Shown here piece by piece: positions 36,970-49,412 of a stretch of DNA of 64,000 nucleotides. This DNA is from Sulfurospirillum diekertiae. Lineage in GTDB: Bacteria > Campylobacterota > Campylobacteria > Campylobacterales > Sulfurospirillaceae. Within the stretch, counting starts at the first letter, position 1. Each line of letters begins with the position of its first letter. A program made the translations under genes and the position numbers. The notes under the pieces were generated by a model. The model saw only the letters and a program-made list of their open reading frames with translations. It did not search any database and was not told where the DNA came from. Location: the NCBI RefSeq assembly GCF_011769985.2, contig NZ_CP039734.2, forward strand, positions 1 to 64,000, given 5' to 3'.

Positions 36970-37070
36970 AATTGAGCACAAAAAGTGCGAGGGCTTTGTG
37001 CCGAACAAAACCAAGTGTTAACGTAGTTTTCGAAGCTTTGCTTTGAAAACGTGTGTAGAGTTCTACAAAG
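36970..37070. repeat. Structured intergenic repeat, copy B (two hairpins)
   Basis: A relative of the element at 2551-2640. Hairpin 1 is GCAC-AAAAA-GTGC (36976-36988). The second is an 11-bp stem with TTT loop (arms 37026-37036 and 37040-37050) flanked by ACGTA as in copy A. An additional AGAGTTC-TACAAA-GAACTCT hairpin (37057-37075) follows only here. It lies between the divergent yqiA-like gene and the formate dehydrogenase operon, upstream of a TATAAT at 37110-37115. Confidence 0.6.
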
Positions 37071-37138
37071 AACTCTCCTAAATGGAGTATAGCAAAAGTT
37101 TCGTTAGGCTATAATACGCGCAATTATTAAAAGAGGGT

Positions 37139-37426
37139 ATGATGAAATTACAAGAATTAGAGGCTCGAAAAATCATTGTGATGGTCATGGGCGAGACGCG
37201 TACACTTACGAAAAGCGATGAGGAACTCGCACTGCTATTAAAAAAACGATTGACCAAAAAAGAGTGTGAAGTCTTAAATGCAGAAGTCCTAGGCAAAGAC
37301 AAAGAAACTTTGATGAGCGAGCAAAAAATAGACACGGTACGTTACGATGCGCTCAAAGCAAGTGCCATTAAAAAAATCAAAAATGAATCCGTTCACGGAG
37401 ACTTTTTCTATACCAAAGGTGAATAA
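37139..37426 (+). CDS. Small protein with sigma-region-4-like HTH, upstream of formate dehydrogenase
   Basis: A 95-residue soluble protein. The C-terminal half, LTKKECEVLN and following residues to AIKKIKNE (about 40-82), has the spacing of a sigma-70 region 4 or LuxR-type helix-turn-helix (LT..E..VL...; ....V...L..AI.K.K), suggesting DNA binding. The family is not recognised. TATAAT at 37110-37115 and AGAGGG before two adjacent ATGs (37139 and 37142) mark its start. It ends three bases before the oxidoreductase start, so the two are co-translated. Confidence 0.6.
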   Translation: MMKLQELEARKIIVMVMGETRTLTKSDEELALLLKKRLTKKECEVLNAEVLGKDKETLMSEQKIDTVRYDALKASAIKKIKNESVHGDFFYTKGE

Positions 37427-37429
37427 AAC

Positions 37430-39493
37430 ATGGAGCAGATGGAAGTCATAGACAGCGTTTGTACCTATTGTGGAGTGGGATGTGATATCGCCGCCAATGT
37501 TAAAGACAATACGATTCAAAGCATTTTTGCTCATCCCGATGGTGTGGTGTCTGAGGGAAAATTGTGCATCAAAGGCAAATACGGTTTTGAGTTTGTGAAT
37601 GCTCCCGATCGTCTTCGAATTCCACGTATTCGTAAAAGTTTTCTAGCGAAAAACCCTGCCATTTACGAAGCAATCGCTTTACATGTAAAAGAGTTGGATG
37701 AAGAATGGGTTGAAACCACACTGGATGCAGCAACGACTGCAGCAGCAATGAAACTTCACGAGATTCAAAAAAAATACGGTCAAAAAAGTGTCTGTTCCAT
37801 CGGAGGGGCAAGGACGTCATGTGAAAGCTCTTACCTGCTTCAAAAATTTACTCGCCATACACTGAACTCTCCCCATGTCGATAACTGTGCGCGTATTTGC
37901 CACTCTCCAAGCCTCAAAGGGATGCGCACGACCATCGGTGAAGGTGCAGCGACCAATCCGTACAACGATATTTATCAAACAGAGTTTATGATTGTTATTG
38001 GCTCCAATACTACTGAAGCGCATCCGATTATCTCCAATCGTATCGTCGATATGGCAAGTAAACACGATAACCTTGCGGTATTTGATGTGCGTGAAATCAC
38101 TTTGCACCGCTTTGCGAAATACAAAGGCATTATTCCCCATGAAGCTAATCTGCTTGTTTTAAATATGATGGCGTATGTGATTATCTCTGAAGAGCTCTAT
38201 AACGAGGATTTTTTGAAAGATCGTGCGCTTGGATTTGAAGCATTTAAAGAGAAGATACTGAATGATCCTTTTGCCAATCCAAAGTATTTTGAAAATATCG
38301 TAGGTTATGAACATCTGAGTAAATTGATCCCCAAAGTGGCACGTGAATATGCTCTAAAAAAGTCGATGATTTTCTGGGGACTTGGCATTACCGAGCACAT
38401 TGATGGCTCGTATGCGGTCATGGCAATCACCCATCTTTCATTAATGACAGGCAACATTGGAAAAGTGGGCGCAGGCTTGATGCCGCTTCGCGGACAAAAC
38501 AATGTCCAAGGGGCGTGCGATATGGGTATGCTTCCTTACTACGACCCCGATTATCAAGAGCCTAAAGAGATCGGATTGATGACACCACAACTGGTGGAAG
38601 CAATGTTTGAAGGACGCATTAAAGCGGTGATCAACATGGGTGAAGACCTAACGCATGTACATCCTAATAGCAATAAAATTAATGCCGCACTCGATACTCT
38701 GGATTTTATTTTCGTCCAAGAGCTGTTTATGACAGAAATCGCCAAGCGTGCAGACATTGTCGTAGGAGTAAAATCAGCGTATGAAAAAACAGGTGTTTAT
38801 GTCAATGCGATGCGTCGTCTGCATCTTTCGCAACCTCTTGTCAAATCAGACTTGCCCGATGATTGGGAAGTGATTCAGATGATCGACAATAAGCTAGGTG
38901 GAAGTTACAGGTATGAAGATTCTAAACAGATTTGGGATGAAGTGCGCGAAGTGGCGTACAGACGTTTTTCAGGGGCAAGCTACAACCGACTTGAACGTCA
39001 CCGTGTTCGTGGACTCCAATGGCCTGTGCATACCGAGGATACCCCCGTATTGCATCAACTGGACTTTCGAACAGAAGATGGGTATGGCAGATTTCATTAC
39101 CACCAATACGAACTCAGAGGAATGGTTCAAGAACTGAGTGAAAAGCGACTTTCAGGATACCATCTGACTACAGGAAGAACACTTGCCCAATACAATAATG
39201 CTTCTCAAACCAGTCGTTGTGAAAAACTTAACAAACGTTACGATGAAACCATTTTATGGGTCAATGAAAACGATGCGGCTGATTTTAGCAGTGAAAAAGT
39301 GATTTTAAAAACACCGTACGGGCAAAGTGCACCATTGGTGGTTAAATTGACAGACAAAATCCAACCCAAAACACTTTTTTGTACCTTTCATCATGCCAAT
39401 TCACGTATCAACACTCTTTTTGGCGACAGATGTGATGAACTGATTTTAACGGCAGCATTTAAATCCATCAAAGTGGAAGTAGTAAACGTTTAG
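37430..39493 (+). CDS. Molybdopterin oxidoreductase, formate dehydrogenase alpha-like (Cys type)
   Basis: The 687-residue protein has the N-terminal [4Fe-4S] motif with Cys11, Cys14, Cys18 and Cys46, and the molybdenum/tungsten ligand region NCARICHSPS with Cys157 where selenoprotein FDHs have Sec; the codon is TGC. The following GEGAATNPYNDI, GSNTTEAHPI and C-terminal HHANSRINTLFGD segments fit FdhF/FdhA-type formate dehydrogenases. It has no signal peptide, so it is cytoplasmic. No electron-transfer subunit is adjacent in the window, only the small HTH-like protein before it; physiological partner and substrate remain inferred. Confidence 0.85.
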   Translation: MEQMEVIDSVCTYCGVGCDIAANVKDNTIQSIFAHPDGVVSEGKLCIKGKYGFEFVNAPDRLRIPRIRKSFLAKNPAIYEAIALHVKELDEEWVETTLDAATTAAAMKLHEIQKKYGQKSVCSIGGARTSCESSYLLQKFTRHTLNSPHVDNCARICHSPSLKGMRTTIGEGAATNPYNDIYQTEFMIVIGSNTTEAHPIISNRIVDMASKHDNLAVFDVREITLHRFAKYKGIIPHEANLLVLNMMAYVIISEELYNEDFLKDRALGFEAFKEKILNDPFANPKYFENIVGYEHLSKLIPKVAREYALKKSMIFWGLGITEHIDGSYAVMAITHLSLMTGNIGKVGAGLMPLRGQNNVQGACDMGMLPYYDPDYQEPKEIGLMTPQLVEAMFEGRIKAVINMGEDLTHVHPNSNKINAALDTLDFIFVQELFMTEIAKRADIVVGVKSAYEKTGVYVNAMRRLHLSQPLVKSDLPDDWEVIQMIDNKLGGSYRYEDSKQIWDEVREVAYRRFSGASYNRLERHRVRGLQWPVHTEDTPVLHQLDFRTEDGYGRFHYHQYELRGMVQELSEKRLSGYHLTTGRTLAQYNNASQTSRCEKLNKRYDETILWVNENDAADFSSEKVILKTPYGQSAPLVVKLTDKIQPKTLFCTFHHANSRINTLFGDRCDELILTAAFKSIKVEVVNV

Positions 39494-39559
39494 GGAGTCA
39501 GGCTTTTGTTTAAACTAATGTGTTAAAATAGTGTCATATTAATATAAAGGTATTATTTG

Positions 39560-40000
39560 ATGAAAAAGATACTCTTTGGGGTGGTAGGAATATTGATGGT
39601 TATTCAATTTATGAGACCAAATTTTAACAACCCAAAAGTGGATGAAAAGATTGCACTTCAAGCGGATGAAAAGGTCATGGTCGTTCTCAAAAATGCATGT
39701 TTTGATTGTCATTCCAATGAGGTTCAGTACCCATGGTACCATAACGTCGCCCCTGTCTCTTGGGTAATGGCCGCACATATTAACAATGGACGAAGAGCAC
39801 TCAATTTTTCCACATGGGCAGATACAAATGCTGATACAAGAATAACAAGAATCAAACGCGCAAAACAGCTGATTTCTAATGGTTTAATGCCAAAGGGAAG
39901 CTATGAGCTCATGCATCCAAAAGCACATTTAGATGCAAAAGATAAAAAAATACTCGAAGAGTTTTTTGATCAGCAACTAGAACAACTCAAAAAATCATAA
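39560..40000 (+). CDS. Haem-binding domain protein (single c-type CxxCH)
   Basis: A 146-residue protein with an N-terminal hydrophobic anchor (about 3-18) and the haem motif CFDCH (about 46-50), followed by SNEVQYPWYHNVAPVSW, which defines the Haem_bd family. It is expected in the periplasm, tethered to the membrane. ATG 39560 is preferred over TTG 39557 because of AAAGG at proper spacing. A GAAGAAAA/TTTTCTTC hairpin at 40041-40062 may end it. It could transfer electrons, but a partner is not identifiable. Confidence 0.85.
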   Translation: MKKILFGVVGILMVIQFMRPNFNNPKVDEKIALQADEKVMVVLKNACFDCHSNEVQYPWYHNVAPVSWVMAAHINNGRRALNFSTWADTNADTRITRIKRAKQLISNGLMPKGSYELMHPKAHLDAKDKKILEEFFDQQLEQLKKS

Positions 40001-40150
40001 TTTACAAAGAATATTTTAATAGTATAGATGATAAAAACAGGAAGAAAACAACTTTTTTCTTCGATCCAAATTGAACCGTTGGACATAATCTGGTCACAGT
40101 AGAAAAAATTAGGCTTTGAGAATCTCATAATTTAGGAATTTTTAAAGAAG

Positions 40151-40238
40151 TGGCCGGGAGAGAGGGATTTGAACCCCCGGAGGTATTACCCTCAACGGTT
40201 TTCAAGACCGCCGCATTAAGCCGCTCTGCCATCTCCCG
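40151..40238 (-). tRNA. tRNA-Ser (anticodon TGA)
   Basis: An 88-base class II tRNA with acceptor CGGGAGA/TCTCCCG, encoded CCA (TGG at 40151-40153), anticodon loop CTTGAAA giving TGA, a long variable arm and T-loop GTTCAAATC. Last of a four-tRNA minus-strand cluster. Confidence 0.95.
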
Positions 40239-40272
40239 ACAGAAAGTTTGTAGATGATATATAATATCAAGG

Positions 40273-40346
40273 TGGAGGCGACACCCGGATTTGAACCGGG
40301 GATCAAGGCTTTGCAGGCCCATGCCTTACCGCTTGGCTATATCGCC
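40273..40346 (-). tRNA. tRNA-Cys (anticodon GCA)
   Basis: A 74-base tRNA with acceptor GGCGATA/TGTCGCC, encoded CCA, anticodon loop CTGCAAA giving GCA and T-loop GTTCAAATC. Confidence 0.95.
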
Positions 40347-40368
40347 ACCGTATTTCTCTATATAGAGG

Positions 40369-40455
40369 TGGTGCCCGGAGCCGGATTTGAACCGGCACAC
40401 CCAAACGGGCGAGGGATTTTAAGTCCCTTGCGTCTACCAGTTTCGCCATCCGGGC
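40369..40455 (-). tRNA. tRNA-Leu (anticodon TAA)
   Basis: An 87-base class II tRNA with acceptor GCCCGGA/TCCGGGC, encoded CCA, anticodon loop CTTAAAA giving TAA, a long variable arm and T-loop GTTCAAATC. Confidence 0.95.
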
Positions 40456-40484
40456 AACGCGTTTCTTTTTAAGATTAAACTAAA

Positions 40485-40559
<75 letters not shown>

Positions 40560-40687
40560 ATCTAAAAAAGAGTTGAGAGTATAGCAGTTTTTTTTCGTAA
40601 TGTAAAGTCATTTGCGTAAAATTATTTACATGTAAGCTTTTTTAGAGCGGTTTTGCTATAATTTAAAAAATTTTTTAAGGAATATTG

Positions 40688-42367
40688 ATGCGAAGTGATC
40701 AAGTCAAAAAAGGGTATAACAGAGCGCCACATCGAAGTTTATTTCGAGCGACAGGTTTAAAGGACGAAGATTTTAATAAACCATTTATTGGAGTAGCAAA
40801 CTCTTATATTGATATTATTCCAGGTCACTTCTTTTTGCATGAGTATGGTGTTATCATTAAAGATGAGATTCGTAAGAATGGTTGTGTACCGTTTGAATTT
40901 AATACGATTGGCGTAGATGACGGTATAGCAATGGGACATGATGGTATGCTCTACTCACTTCCAAGCCGTGAGCTGATCGCCAATTCGATTGAGACAATGA
41001 TGAATGCGCACATGTTAGATGCGATGATTTGTATTCCTAACTGTGACAAAATCGTTCCGGGAATGATTATGGGCGCACTTCGTGTTAATGTTCCAACGGT
41101 GTTTGTGAGTGGTGGACCGATGAAAAAAGGTTATACGAAAGAGGGAGCACCTCTTGATTTGAACTCTGCCTTTGAAGCTGTTGGTAAGTTTGAAAAAGGG
41201 GATATTACCGAATCGGAACTGACGGATATTGAGTGCAATGCTTGTCCAAGTGGTGGTAGTTGTTCTGGTATGTTTACAGCCAATAGTATGAATACATTGA
41301 TGGAAGCAATGGGTATTGCTCTTCCTGGGAATGGAACCATTCCAGCGTTGACCCCCGAACGGGAAGTTCTTTTACGTGCAGCTGCAAAGCGAATTTGTGA
41401 AATTGCCGTTGATGATCGTTTTAAACTTAGAAATATCTTGAATGAAAAAGCTGTACGTAATGCGTTTGCCATTGATATGGCAATGGGTGGAAGTTCCAAT
41501 ACAGTTTTGCACATGTTGGCTATTGCTAAAGAAGCTGGCGTTAATTTTGCGATTAAAGATATTAATGAGATCAGCAAAAATGTTTCTCACATCGCTAAAA
41601 TCTCTCCGTCTCTCTCAACCGTTCATATGGAAGATATCAACCGTGCAGGTGGCATGAATGCAGTAATGAAAGAGGTTAGTCGACGCGATAATGGCATTTT
41701 ATATTTAGATAATTTAACGGTGACGGGTGAAACTGTTGGTGAGCGCATTGCTAATGCAGAAATTAAAGATACTGCCATCATTCATACCCTTGAAAATCCT
41801 TACTCGAAAGTGGGAGGGCTTGCAATTTTGTTTGGTAATTTAGCACTAGAAGGTTGCGTTATTAAAACAGCGGGCATTATTGGTGCTCGCCAATTTATCG
41901 GTAAAGCCGTCTGTTTTGACTCTCAACAAGAAGCATTAGCAGGCATCGTGGGTGGAAAAGTTACAAAGGGTGATGTTGTCGTTATTCGCTATGAAGGACC
42001 TCGTGGCGGTCCTGGTATGCAAGAGATGCTCTCCCCTACGAGCTTAATCATGGGTATGGGGCTTGGCGCTGATGTTGCACTGATTACCGATGGACGTTTT
42101 TCAGGAGCTACCAGAGGGCTCAGCATTGGTCATGTAAGCCCAGAGGCAGCTGAGGGCGGTCTTATCGGTCTTCTGAAAGATGGTGATACTATACAGATCG
42201 ATGTCGATGCCTATACGATTGAAGCACTGATTGATGAAGCAGAACTGGCACATCGTAAAGCGTCATTTAAACCCAAAGTAAAAGCCATTCAAGGAAGTTG
42301 GTTGAAGCAATACCGCCAACTTGTTACCAATGCAAGTAGTGGTGCTATTTTAAAGACTGATGCTTAA
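40688..42367 (+). CDS. ilvD: Dihydroxy-acid dehydratase
   Basis: IlvD makes the 2-oxo acid precursors of valine and isoleucine. The 559-residue protein has its iron-sulfur and catalytic cysteine motifs CIPNCDK and [19 protein letters not shown], and the C-terminal [12 protein letters not shown] and [10 protein letters not shown] motifs. ATG 40688 follows AAGGAAT; the in-frame TTG just before it is less likely. A TTACATGTAA copy (40626-40635) stands upstream. The stop overlaps marC by one base. Confidence 0.97.
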   Translation: MRSDQVKKGYNRAPHRSLFRATGLKDEDFNKPFIGVANSYIDIIPGHFFLHEYGVIIKDEIRKNGCVPFEFNTIGVDDGIAMGHDGMLYSLPSRELIANSIETMMNAHMLDAMICIPNCDKIVPGMIMGALRVNVPTVFVSGGPMKKGYTKEGAPLDLNSAFEAVGKFEKGDITESELTDIECNACPSGGSCSGMFTANSMNTLMEAMGIALPGNGTIPALTPEREVLLRAAAKRICEIAVDDRFKLRNILNEKAVRNAFAIDMAMGGSSNTVLHMLAIAKEAGVNFAIKDINEISKNVSHIAKISPSLSTVHMEDINRAGGMNAVMKEVSRRDNGILYLDNLTVTGETVGERIANAEIKDTAIIHTLENPYSKVGGLAILFGNLALEGCVIKTAGIIGARQFIGKAVCFDSQQEALAGIVGGKVTKGDVVVIRYEGPRGGPGMQEMLSPTSLIMGMGLGADVALITDGRFSGATRGLSIGHVSPEAAEGGLIGLLKDGDTIQIDVDAYTIEALIDEAELAHRKASFKPKVKAIQGSWLKQYRQLVTNASSGAILKTDA

Positions 42368-43005
42368 TGAGTGAATTTTTAAATCTTTTATTACAACATA
42401 CCATTACAATGATGGCAATTGTTGATCCTTTAGGAGTGAGTGCTATTATGCTTTCACTCCTACCTCAGAGTACAACCAAAGAGCATATTAATAAGATTGC
42501 TTGGAAAGCGACAATGACTATCATCGTGGCTTTTTTTGTGGTTTTACTTACGGGTAATTTTTTGCTCAATCTTTTTGGTATTGAAATTGATTCACTTAAA
42601 GTAATGGGTGGAATTATTTTGTTGCTTACCGCCATTAAAATGGTTCAAGGCTCGATAGAGTCCAAAAATCAAACCGAAGAAGAACGTGAAGAAGCAATCA
42701 AAAACGATGAATTTTCAGTAATTCCTTTAGGTATTCCTATTACTTTCGGTCCTGGTATTTTTGCAACGATCATCATTCTACGTGGGCATAGTGAAGGTAT
42801 TATTTCTCTTGCAGCACTCATTATTGCTTATTTAATTGTAGCTTTAAGTGTGTATCTTGCTTTTAAAAATAGTATCTATATTCGCCATTATTTAGGGATA
42901 ACTGGGCAAAAAATTGTCAGTCGTTTAATGGGACTCATCGTAGGAGCGATTGCGGTGCAATTTATTGTGGGTGGCGTGAGTGTCTTGGCAAAACATTATA
43001 TGTAA
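42367..43005 (+). CDS. MarC-family integral membrane protein
   Basis: A 212-residue protein with six predicted membrane helices, of the MarC/UPF0056 type (MAIVDPLGVSAIMLSLLP near the N-terminus; IPLGIPITFGPGIFATIII in the middle). The family's function is uncertain; it is no longer thought to be a simple drug pump. It overlaps ilvD by one base (TAATG) and is probably co-transcribed with it and the small gene that follows. Confidence 0.88.
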   Translation: MSEFLNLLLQHTITMMAIVDPLGVSAIMLSLLPQSTTKEHINKIAWKATMTIIVAFFVVLLTGNFLLNLFGIEIDSLKVMGGIILLLTAIKMVQGSIESKNQTEEEREEAIKNDEFSVIPLGIPITFGPGIFATIIILRGHSEGIISLAALIIAYLIVALSVYLAFKNSIYIRHYLGITGQKIVSRLMGLIVGAIAVQFIVGGVSVLAKHYM

Positions 43006-43014
43006 GGATTTTTT

Positions 43015-43215
43015 ATGAATCAAGGTGGTTGGACATGCCCTCATGATGTGGAAGGAATCTGTGATATCATCAAAAAAGAGTGTGATCCTGGAGATCGTGG
43101 ATGTGTCTTATACGGTAAAGCAAAATTTTCATCTGAAAGTTCACCTTCAAGTGAAGCATTTGAAAAGCGAATGGAACGTAAAATGCGTGAAATAATGGGA
43201 GAAGATACATTATAG
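43015..43215 (+). CDS. Small cysteine-containing protein, 66 residues
   Basis: A short ORF nine bases after marC with AAGGAT as ribosome binding site. It has four cysteines in the first half (WTCPHDVEGICDIIKKECDPGDRGCVLYG), suggesting metal binding or disulfides, and a charged helical C-terminus (EKRMERKMREIMGE). No signal peptide. The family is not recognised; position suggests co-expression with ilvD-marC. Confidence 0.7.
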   Translation: MNQGGWTCPHDVEGICDIIKKECDPGDRGCVLYGKAKFSSESSPSSEAFEKRMERKMREIMGEDTL

Positions 43216-43233
43216 AGTATCTTCAGGTATCAG

Positions 43234-43278
43234 ATAAAAGAAGTCAATTGGTACAATTTTTCAATCGACTTCTTTTAT
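43234..43278. terminator. Bidirectional hairpin terminator
   Basis: ATAAAAGAAGTC (43234-43245) pairs perfectly with GACTTCTTTTAT (43267-43278), extended inward by AATTG/CAATC. Both outer arms end in A/T-rich runs, so it can act for the ilvD operon on the plus strand and for the small minus-strand gene that ends at 43299. Confidence 0.8.
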
Positions 43279-43298
43279 AAGAATTAACTTTCAGTATA

Positions 43299-43403
43299 TT
43301 ATAGTGATTGTGTTTGGGCTAAATAGACAAAGCCTGCAGCAAATAAAACAGCATTTAGAAGAGTCATAGCCAATCCAACTTTTACAATACTTAATTTTTT
43401 CAT
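43299..43403 (-). CDS. Short membrane protein, 34 residues
   Basis: A minus-strand ORF with a strong ribosome binding site (AAAAAAGGAGCTACCAAG before ATG). The product starts MKKLSIVKVGLAM, continues with one hydrophobic helix (about 6-30, including LLNAVLFAAGFVYLA) and ends QTQSL. It could be a single-span membrane protein or a short secreted peptide. The good initiation signal and the terminator directly after its stop support a real gene. I do not recognise it. Confidence 0.65.
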   Translation of the reverse strand: MKKLSIVKVGLAMTLLNAVLFAAGFVYLAQTQSL

Positions 43404-43785
43404 CTTGGTAGCTCCTTTTTTGTTTTCGGAATTATATATTAACAATACTTAAATAAAAATAAATCAAATAAAAATATTTTCTTTTTATAAAAAATTGGTA
43501 ACGTTTCTACACTTTATTTTTAATTAAATTAATAATACTAAAAATATAAATTAAGTTAAATATAAGTTTATGGCAGATCTTTGTTTATACTCTAAATAAT
43601 TCTTTTGGGTGACATACGGTGAAAACATGGGTTAACGCGGCGCTATGAAATATACATTTTAATGATAATAATATGAAAAAATAAAGCTCATGAAAGATTA
43701 TTGTAATAGGTCTATAGTGACACCTCATAGGAAAAAGAGCAAAATTAAGATAAAATTGCACATTTAAAACCTCAGGAGCGATACA
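43404..43785. promoter_or_regulatory. 382-base AT-rich spacer before galU
   Basis: A very AT-rich region between the 34-residue minus-strand gene and galU; no ORF with a plausible start was found. TAAGATAAAAT at about 43747-43757 is a possible -10 region for galU, and AGGAG at 43773-43777 is its ribosome binding site. A TGATAATAATATG stretch (about 43661-43673) has slight similarity to a Fur box but only half its symmetry. The likely promoter for the 34-residue gene lies near its start in TAATTATATAT-like sequence. Confidence 0.4.
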
Positions 43786-44655
43786 GTGTCAAGTATCTCA
43801 AAATATAGCAAAATTAATAGTTTAAAATCTGTAAAAAAGTGTCTTTTCCCTGCAGCGGGTTATGGTACAAGATTCTTACCGGCAACCAAAGCGATGCCAA
43901 AAGAGATGTTACCTGTTCTTACTAAACCATTGATTCAATATGGTGTTGAAGAAGCAGTCAGTGCTGGTATTGATACGATGGCGATTGTAACAGGTCGTGG
44001 CAAAAGAGCTATTGAAGATCATTTTGATGTCAGTTATGAATTGGAACACCAAATTAAAGGCACATCAAAAGAGAGTTACCTTACTGAAATTAGAAATTTA
44101 ATTGATAATTGCACCTTCAGTTATACGAGACAAGTAGAGATGAAAGGTTTGGGTCACGCAATTCTAACGGGTAAAACATTGATTGGCGATGAGCCTTTTG
44201 CCGTTATTTTGGCGGATGATTTATGTGACAATAACGATGATGATCCTGTTCTTAAACAGATGGTTGAAGTGTATGAAAAATACCGTTGTTGTGTTGTTGC
44301 TATTGAAGAAGTGCCTAAAGAAGATACAAACAAATATGGTGTTATTGATGGCAAAATTGTTGATGGTAATGAGTCAGTTCTTCGTGTCTCAAACATGGTT
44401 GAAAAACCAGATCCAAAAGATGCTCCAACCAATTTAGCCATTATTGGTCGTTATATTTTAACACCTGAGATTTTTGAAGTGATTGAAAATACAAAACCGG
44501 GTAAAGGCGGTGAAATTCAGATCACCGATGCGCTTTTAGAACTCGCGCGTCAAGGCAAAGTTATCGCGTATAAATTTACCGGAAGACGTTTTGACTGTGG
44601 CTCTATTGAGGGTTTTGTTGAAGCAACCAATTACTTCCACGATAAAGCAAAATAA
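43786..44655 (+). CDS. galU: UTP-glucose-1-phosphate uridylyltransferase
   Basis: GalU makes UDP-glucose for surface polysaccharides. The 289-residue protein has the nucleotidyltransferase signature LFPAAGYGTRFLPATKAMPKEMLPV at about 22-46, GLGHAIL, VILADD and the C-terminal GEIQITDAL. The start is GTG at 43786 behind AGGAG. It ends just before a TTACATGTAA copy (44669-44678) and a CCCCT-CAATA-AGGGG hairpin. Confidence 0.96.
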   Translation: MSSISKYSKINSLKSVKKCLFPAAGYGTRFLPATKAMPKEMLPVLTKPLIQYGVEEAVSAGIDTMAIVTGRGKRAIEDHFDVSYELEHQIKGTSKESYLTEIRNLIDNCTFSYTRQVEMKGLGHAILTGKTLIGDEPFAVILADDLCDNNDDDPVLKQMVEVYEKYRCCVVAIEEVPKEDTNKYGVIDGKIVDGNESVLRVSNMVEKPDPKDAPTNLAIIGRYILTPEIFEVIENTKPGKGGEIQITDALLELARQGKVIAYKFTGRRFDCGSIEGFVEATNYFHDKAK

Positions 44656-44687
44656 CACTTTATAATTTTTACATGTAAGCCTCTTAA

Positions 44688-44702
44688 CCCCTCAATAAGG
44701 GG
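44688..44702 (+). terminator. Hairpin terminator after galU
   Basis: CCCCT (44688-44692) and AGGGG (44698-44702) form a short GC stem with a five-base loop, followed by CTTATCTCTTCTTTT. The stem is short but the T-rich tail supports termination. A TTACATGTAA palindrome lies ten bases upstream. Confidence 0.6.
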
Positions 44703-44785
44703 CTTATCTCTTCTTTTGATATTTACATTATTACCTTAAGGATAAACCCTTTATTAGCTTATGTTAGCTATAATCTCGCCATTAA

Positions 44786-48019
<3,234 letters not shown>

Positions 48020-48023
<4 letters not shown>

Positions 48024-48679
48024 AATTCACGACCATCTTTTACAGGGACAAAGAGGCAGTTATCTAATGCCTCTTTGCGAATGCCCTCTTCCGTTTTTAT
48101 AAATCGGGTAATAATTTGCTTCTCTCCTTTTTCAATAGGAGCTACCAAAATCCCACCTACTTTTAGCTGCTCAAAAAGCTTTTGTGGCACTTCAGGTGTG
48201 GAAGCTGAAAAAAGGATACGATCATAGGGAGCAAATTCTCTCCAGCCATTTTGTCCATCGTCAAAGCGTGTGTGTATGTTAGTAATACCTAATGTTTTAA
48301 AGCGTTCACGTGCCTCTTTAAGCAATCTTTCAATGCGTTCAATGGTAAAGACACGGCGTATAACTTTACTTAAAATAAGCGCTTGGTAACCACTGCCGCA
48401 GCCAATTTCCAAAACACTATCAGCACCTTTACATGTAAGAGCTTCTGTCATTTTTGCTACGGTTAAAGGCGAGCTAATCCACTGGTTTGCAACAAGGGGT
48501 AGTGCATCGAGTTTGTAAGCGTGCATACTCATGCCTTGTGGGACAAAAAGTTCACGTTCGCTTTGGCAAAAAGCATCATAAACGTTCTGACTTATAGGAC
48601 AAATTTTAGCAATTTCGTCTGCCATTTTTTTATGTTTTTGAAAACTAATTTTGGTGTTAAATTGAGCCGTTTGCGGCAT
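48020..48679 (-). CDS. pcm: Protein-L-isoaspartate O-methyltransferase
   Basis: Pcm repairs isoaspartyl residues in aged proteins using SAM. The 219-residue protein has the SAM motif VLEIGCGSGYQALIL (about 78-92), the family-specific SPLTVAKMTEAL upstream, and DRILFSASTPEVPQKLFEQLKVGGILVAPI. It is last in a minus-strand run and overlaps the nitrilase-type gene by 23 bases. A TTACATGTAA copy lies inside (48429). Confidence 0.94.
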
Positions 48680-49412
48680 TATGGGTTAATCCTATGTCAA
48701 GATATCGTCGTATTTTTTTGATTTCATGAAAATCAAAGGTATGCATTATTAGGTTATGGTTATCATCACTGGTGACATCACCCAATGGAGAGATGATAGC
48801 ACTGCTTTTAGCCATGCTTTCATCGGCACTGTTAGCACAAAGCACATACGCTTGATTGGCAATTGCCAACGCTGTCGTTAACACTTCAAAATGCTTTTTA
48901 CGAAGTTTGCCCCAGTAGGCAGGTATTAAAATAAGATCTGCCCCTTTGATCTTTTCCCAAAGACTTGGAAAGCGAAGTTCAAAGCAGATAAGTACAGCAA
49001 TTTTTATTCCATTAATCTCAACGAAGTTGATTTCTTCGATATTCCCTGCGCTAAAATAGTGTTCTTCTTCGCCTAAGGTAAAAAGTTTTGCTTTTGACTG
49101 TGTATAAATAAGTTTCCCATGATGAAAAAGTTTGAAGTTATTGACATACTTTGTATCAATTTTTTCAATCAATGTAAGCCCATATGTTTTACCTACAGAG
49201 AGTTTAGCGAGTTTTGGAAGTATCGTAGTAGTAAATTCTGCCGCTTCTTCCATTTTATCGTAGCTGTAGGCACTTAAACAGAGCTCTGGTGCTAATGAGA
49301 TACTATTTTGAGGTGTTTGTTCCAAGAGCGCTTGAAGGGTCTCAAAATTCTCTTCAAAGCTTTGACCTTCATAGGCAAATTGTAACGCACAGAGCATTGG
49401 ATTAGAAATCAT
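48657..49412 (-). CDS. Carbon-nitrogen hydrolase (nitrilase superfamily)
   Basis: The 251-residue protein shows the Glu-Lys-Cys triad: Glu in LAPELCLSAYSY, Lys in SKAKLFTLGEEEHYF, Cys in VLICFELRFPSLW. These enzymes hydrolyse amides, nitriles or carbamoyl groups; YafV/NIT2-type amidases are close in size. I chose ATG 49412 (MISNPM), just inside the end of nrdB; a longer in-frame ORF to 49496 lies wholly in nrdB. The substrate is unknown. Confidence 0.85.
   Translation of the reverse strand: MISNPMLCALQFAYEGQSFEENFETLQALLEQTPQNSISLAPELCLSAYSYDKMEEAAEFTTTILPKLAKLSVGKTYGLTLIEKIDTKYVNNFKLFHHGKLIYTQSKAKLFTLGEEEHYFSAGNIEEINFVEINGIKIAVLICFELRFPSLWEKIKGADLILIPAYWGKLRKKHFEVLTTALAIANQAYVLCANSADESMAKSSAIISPLGDVTSDDNHNLIMHTFDFHEIKKIRRYLDIGLTHNAANGSI

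Noticed and set aside
37898-37900. Selenocysteine at the formate dehydrogenase active site
   Set aside because: The codon is TGC, an ordinary cysteine, and no in-frame TGA is present.
43655-43680. Fur box before galU
   Set aside because: Only TGATAATAATATG resembles it; the required symmetric repeats are missing.
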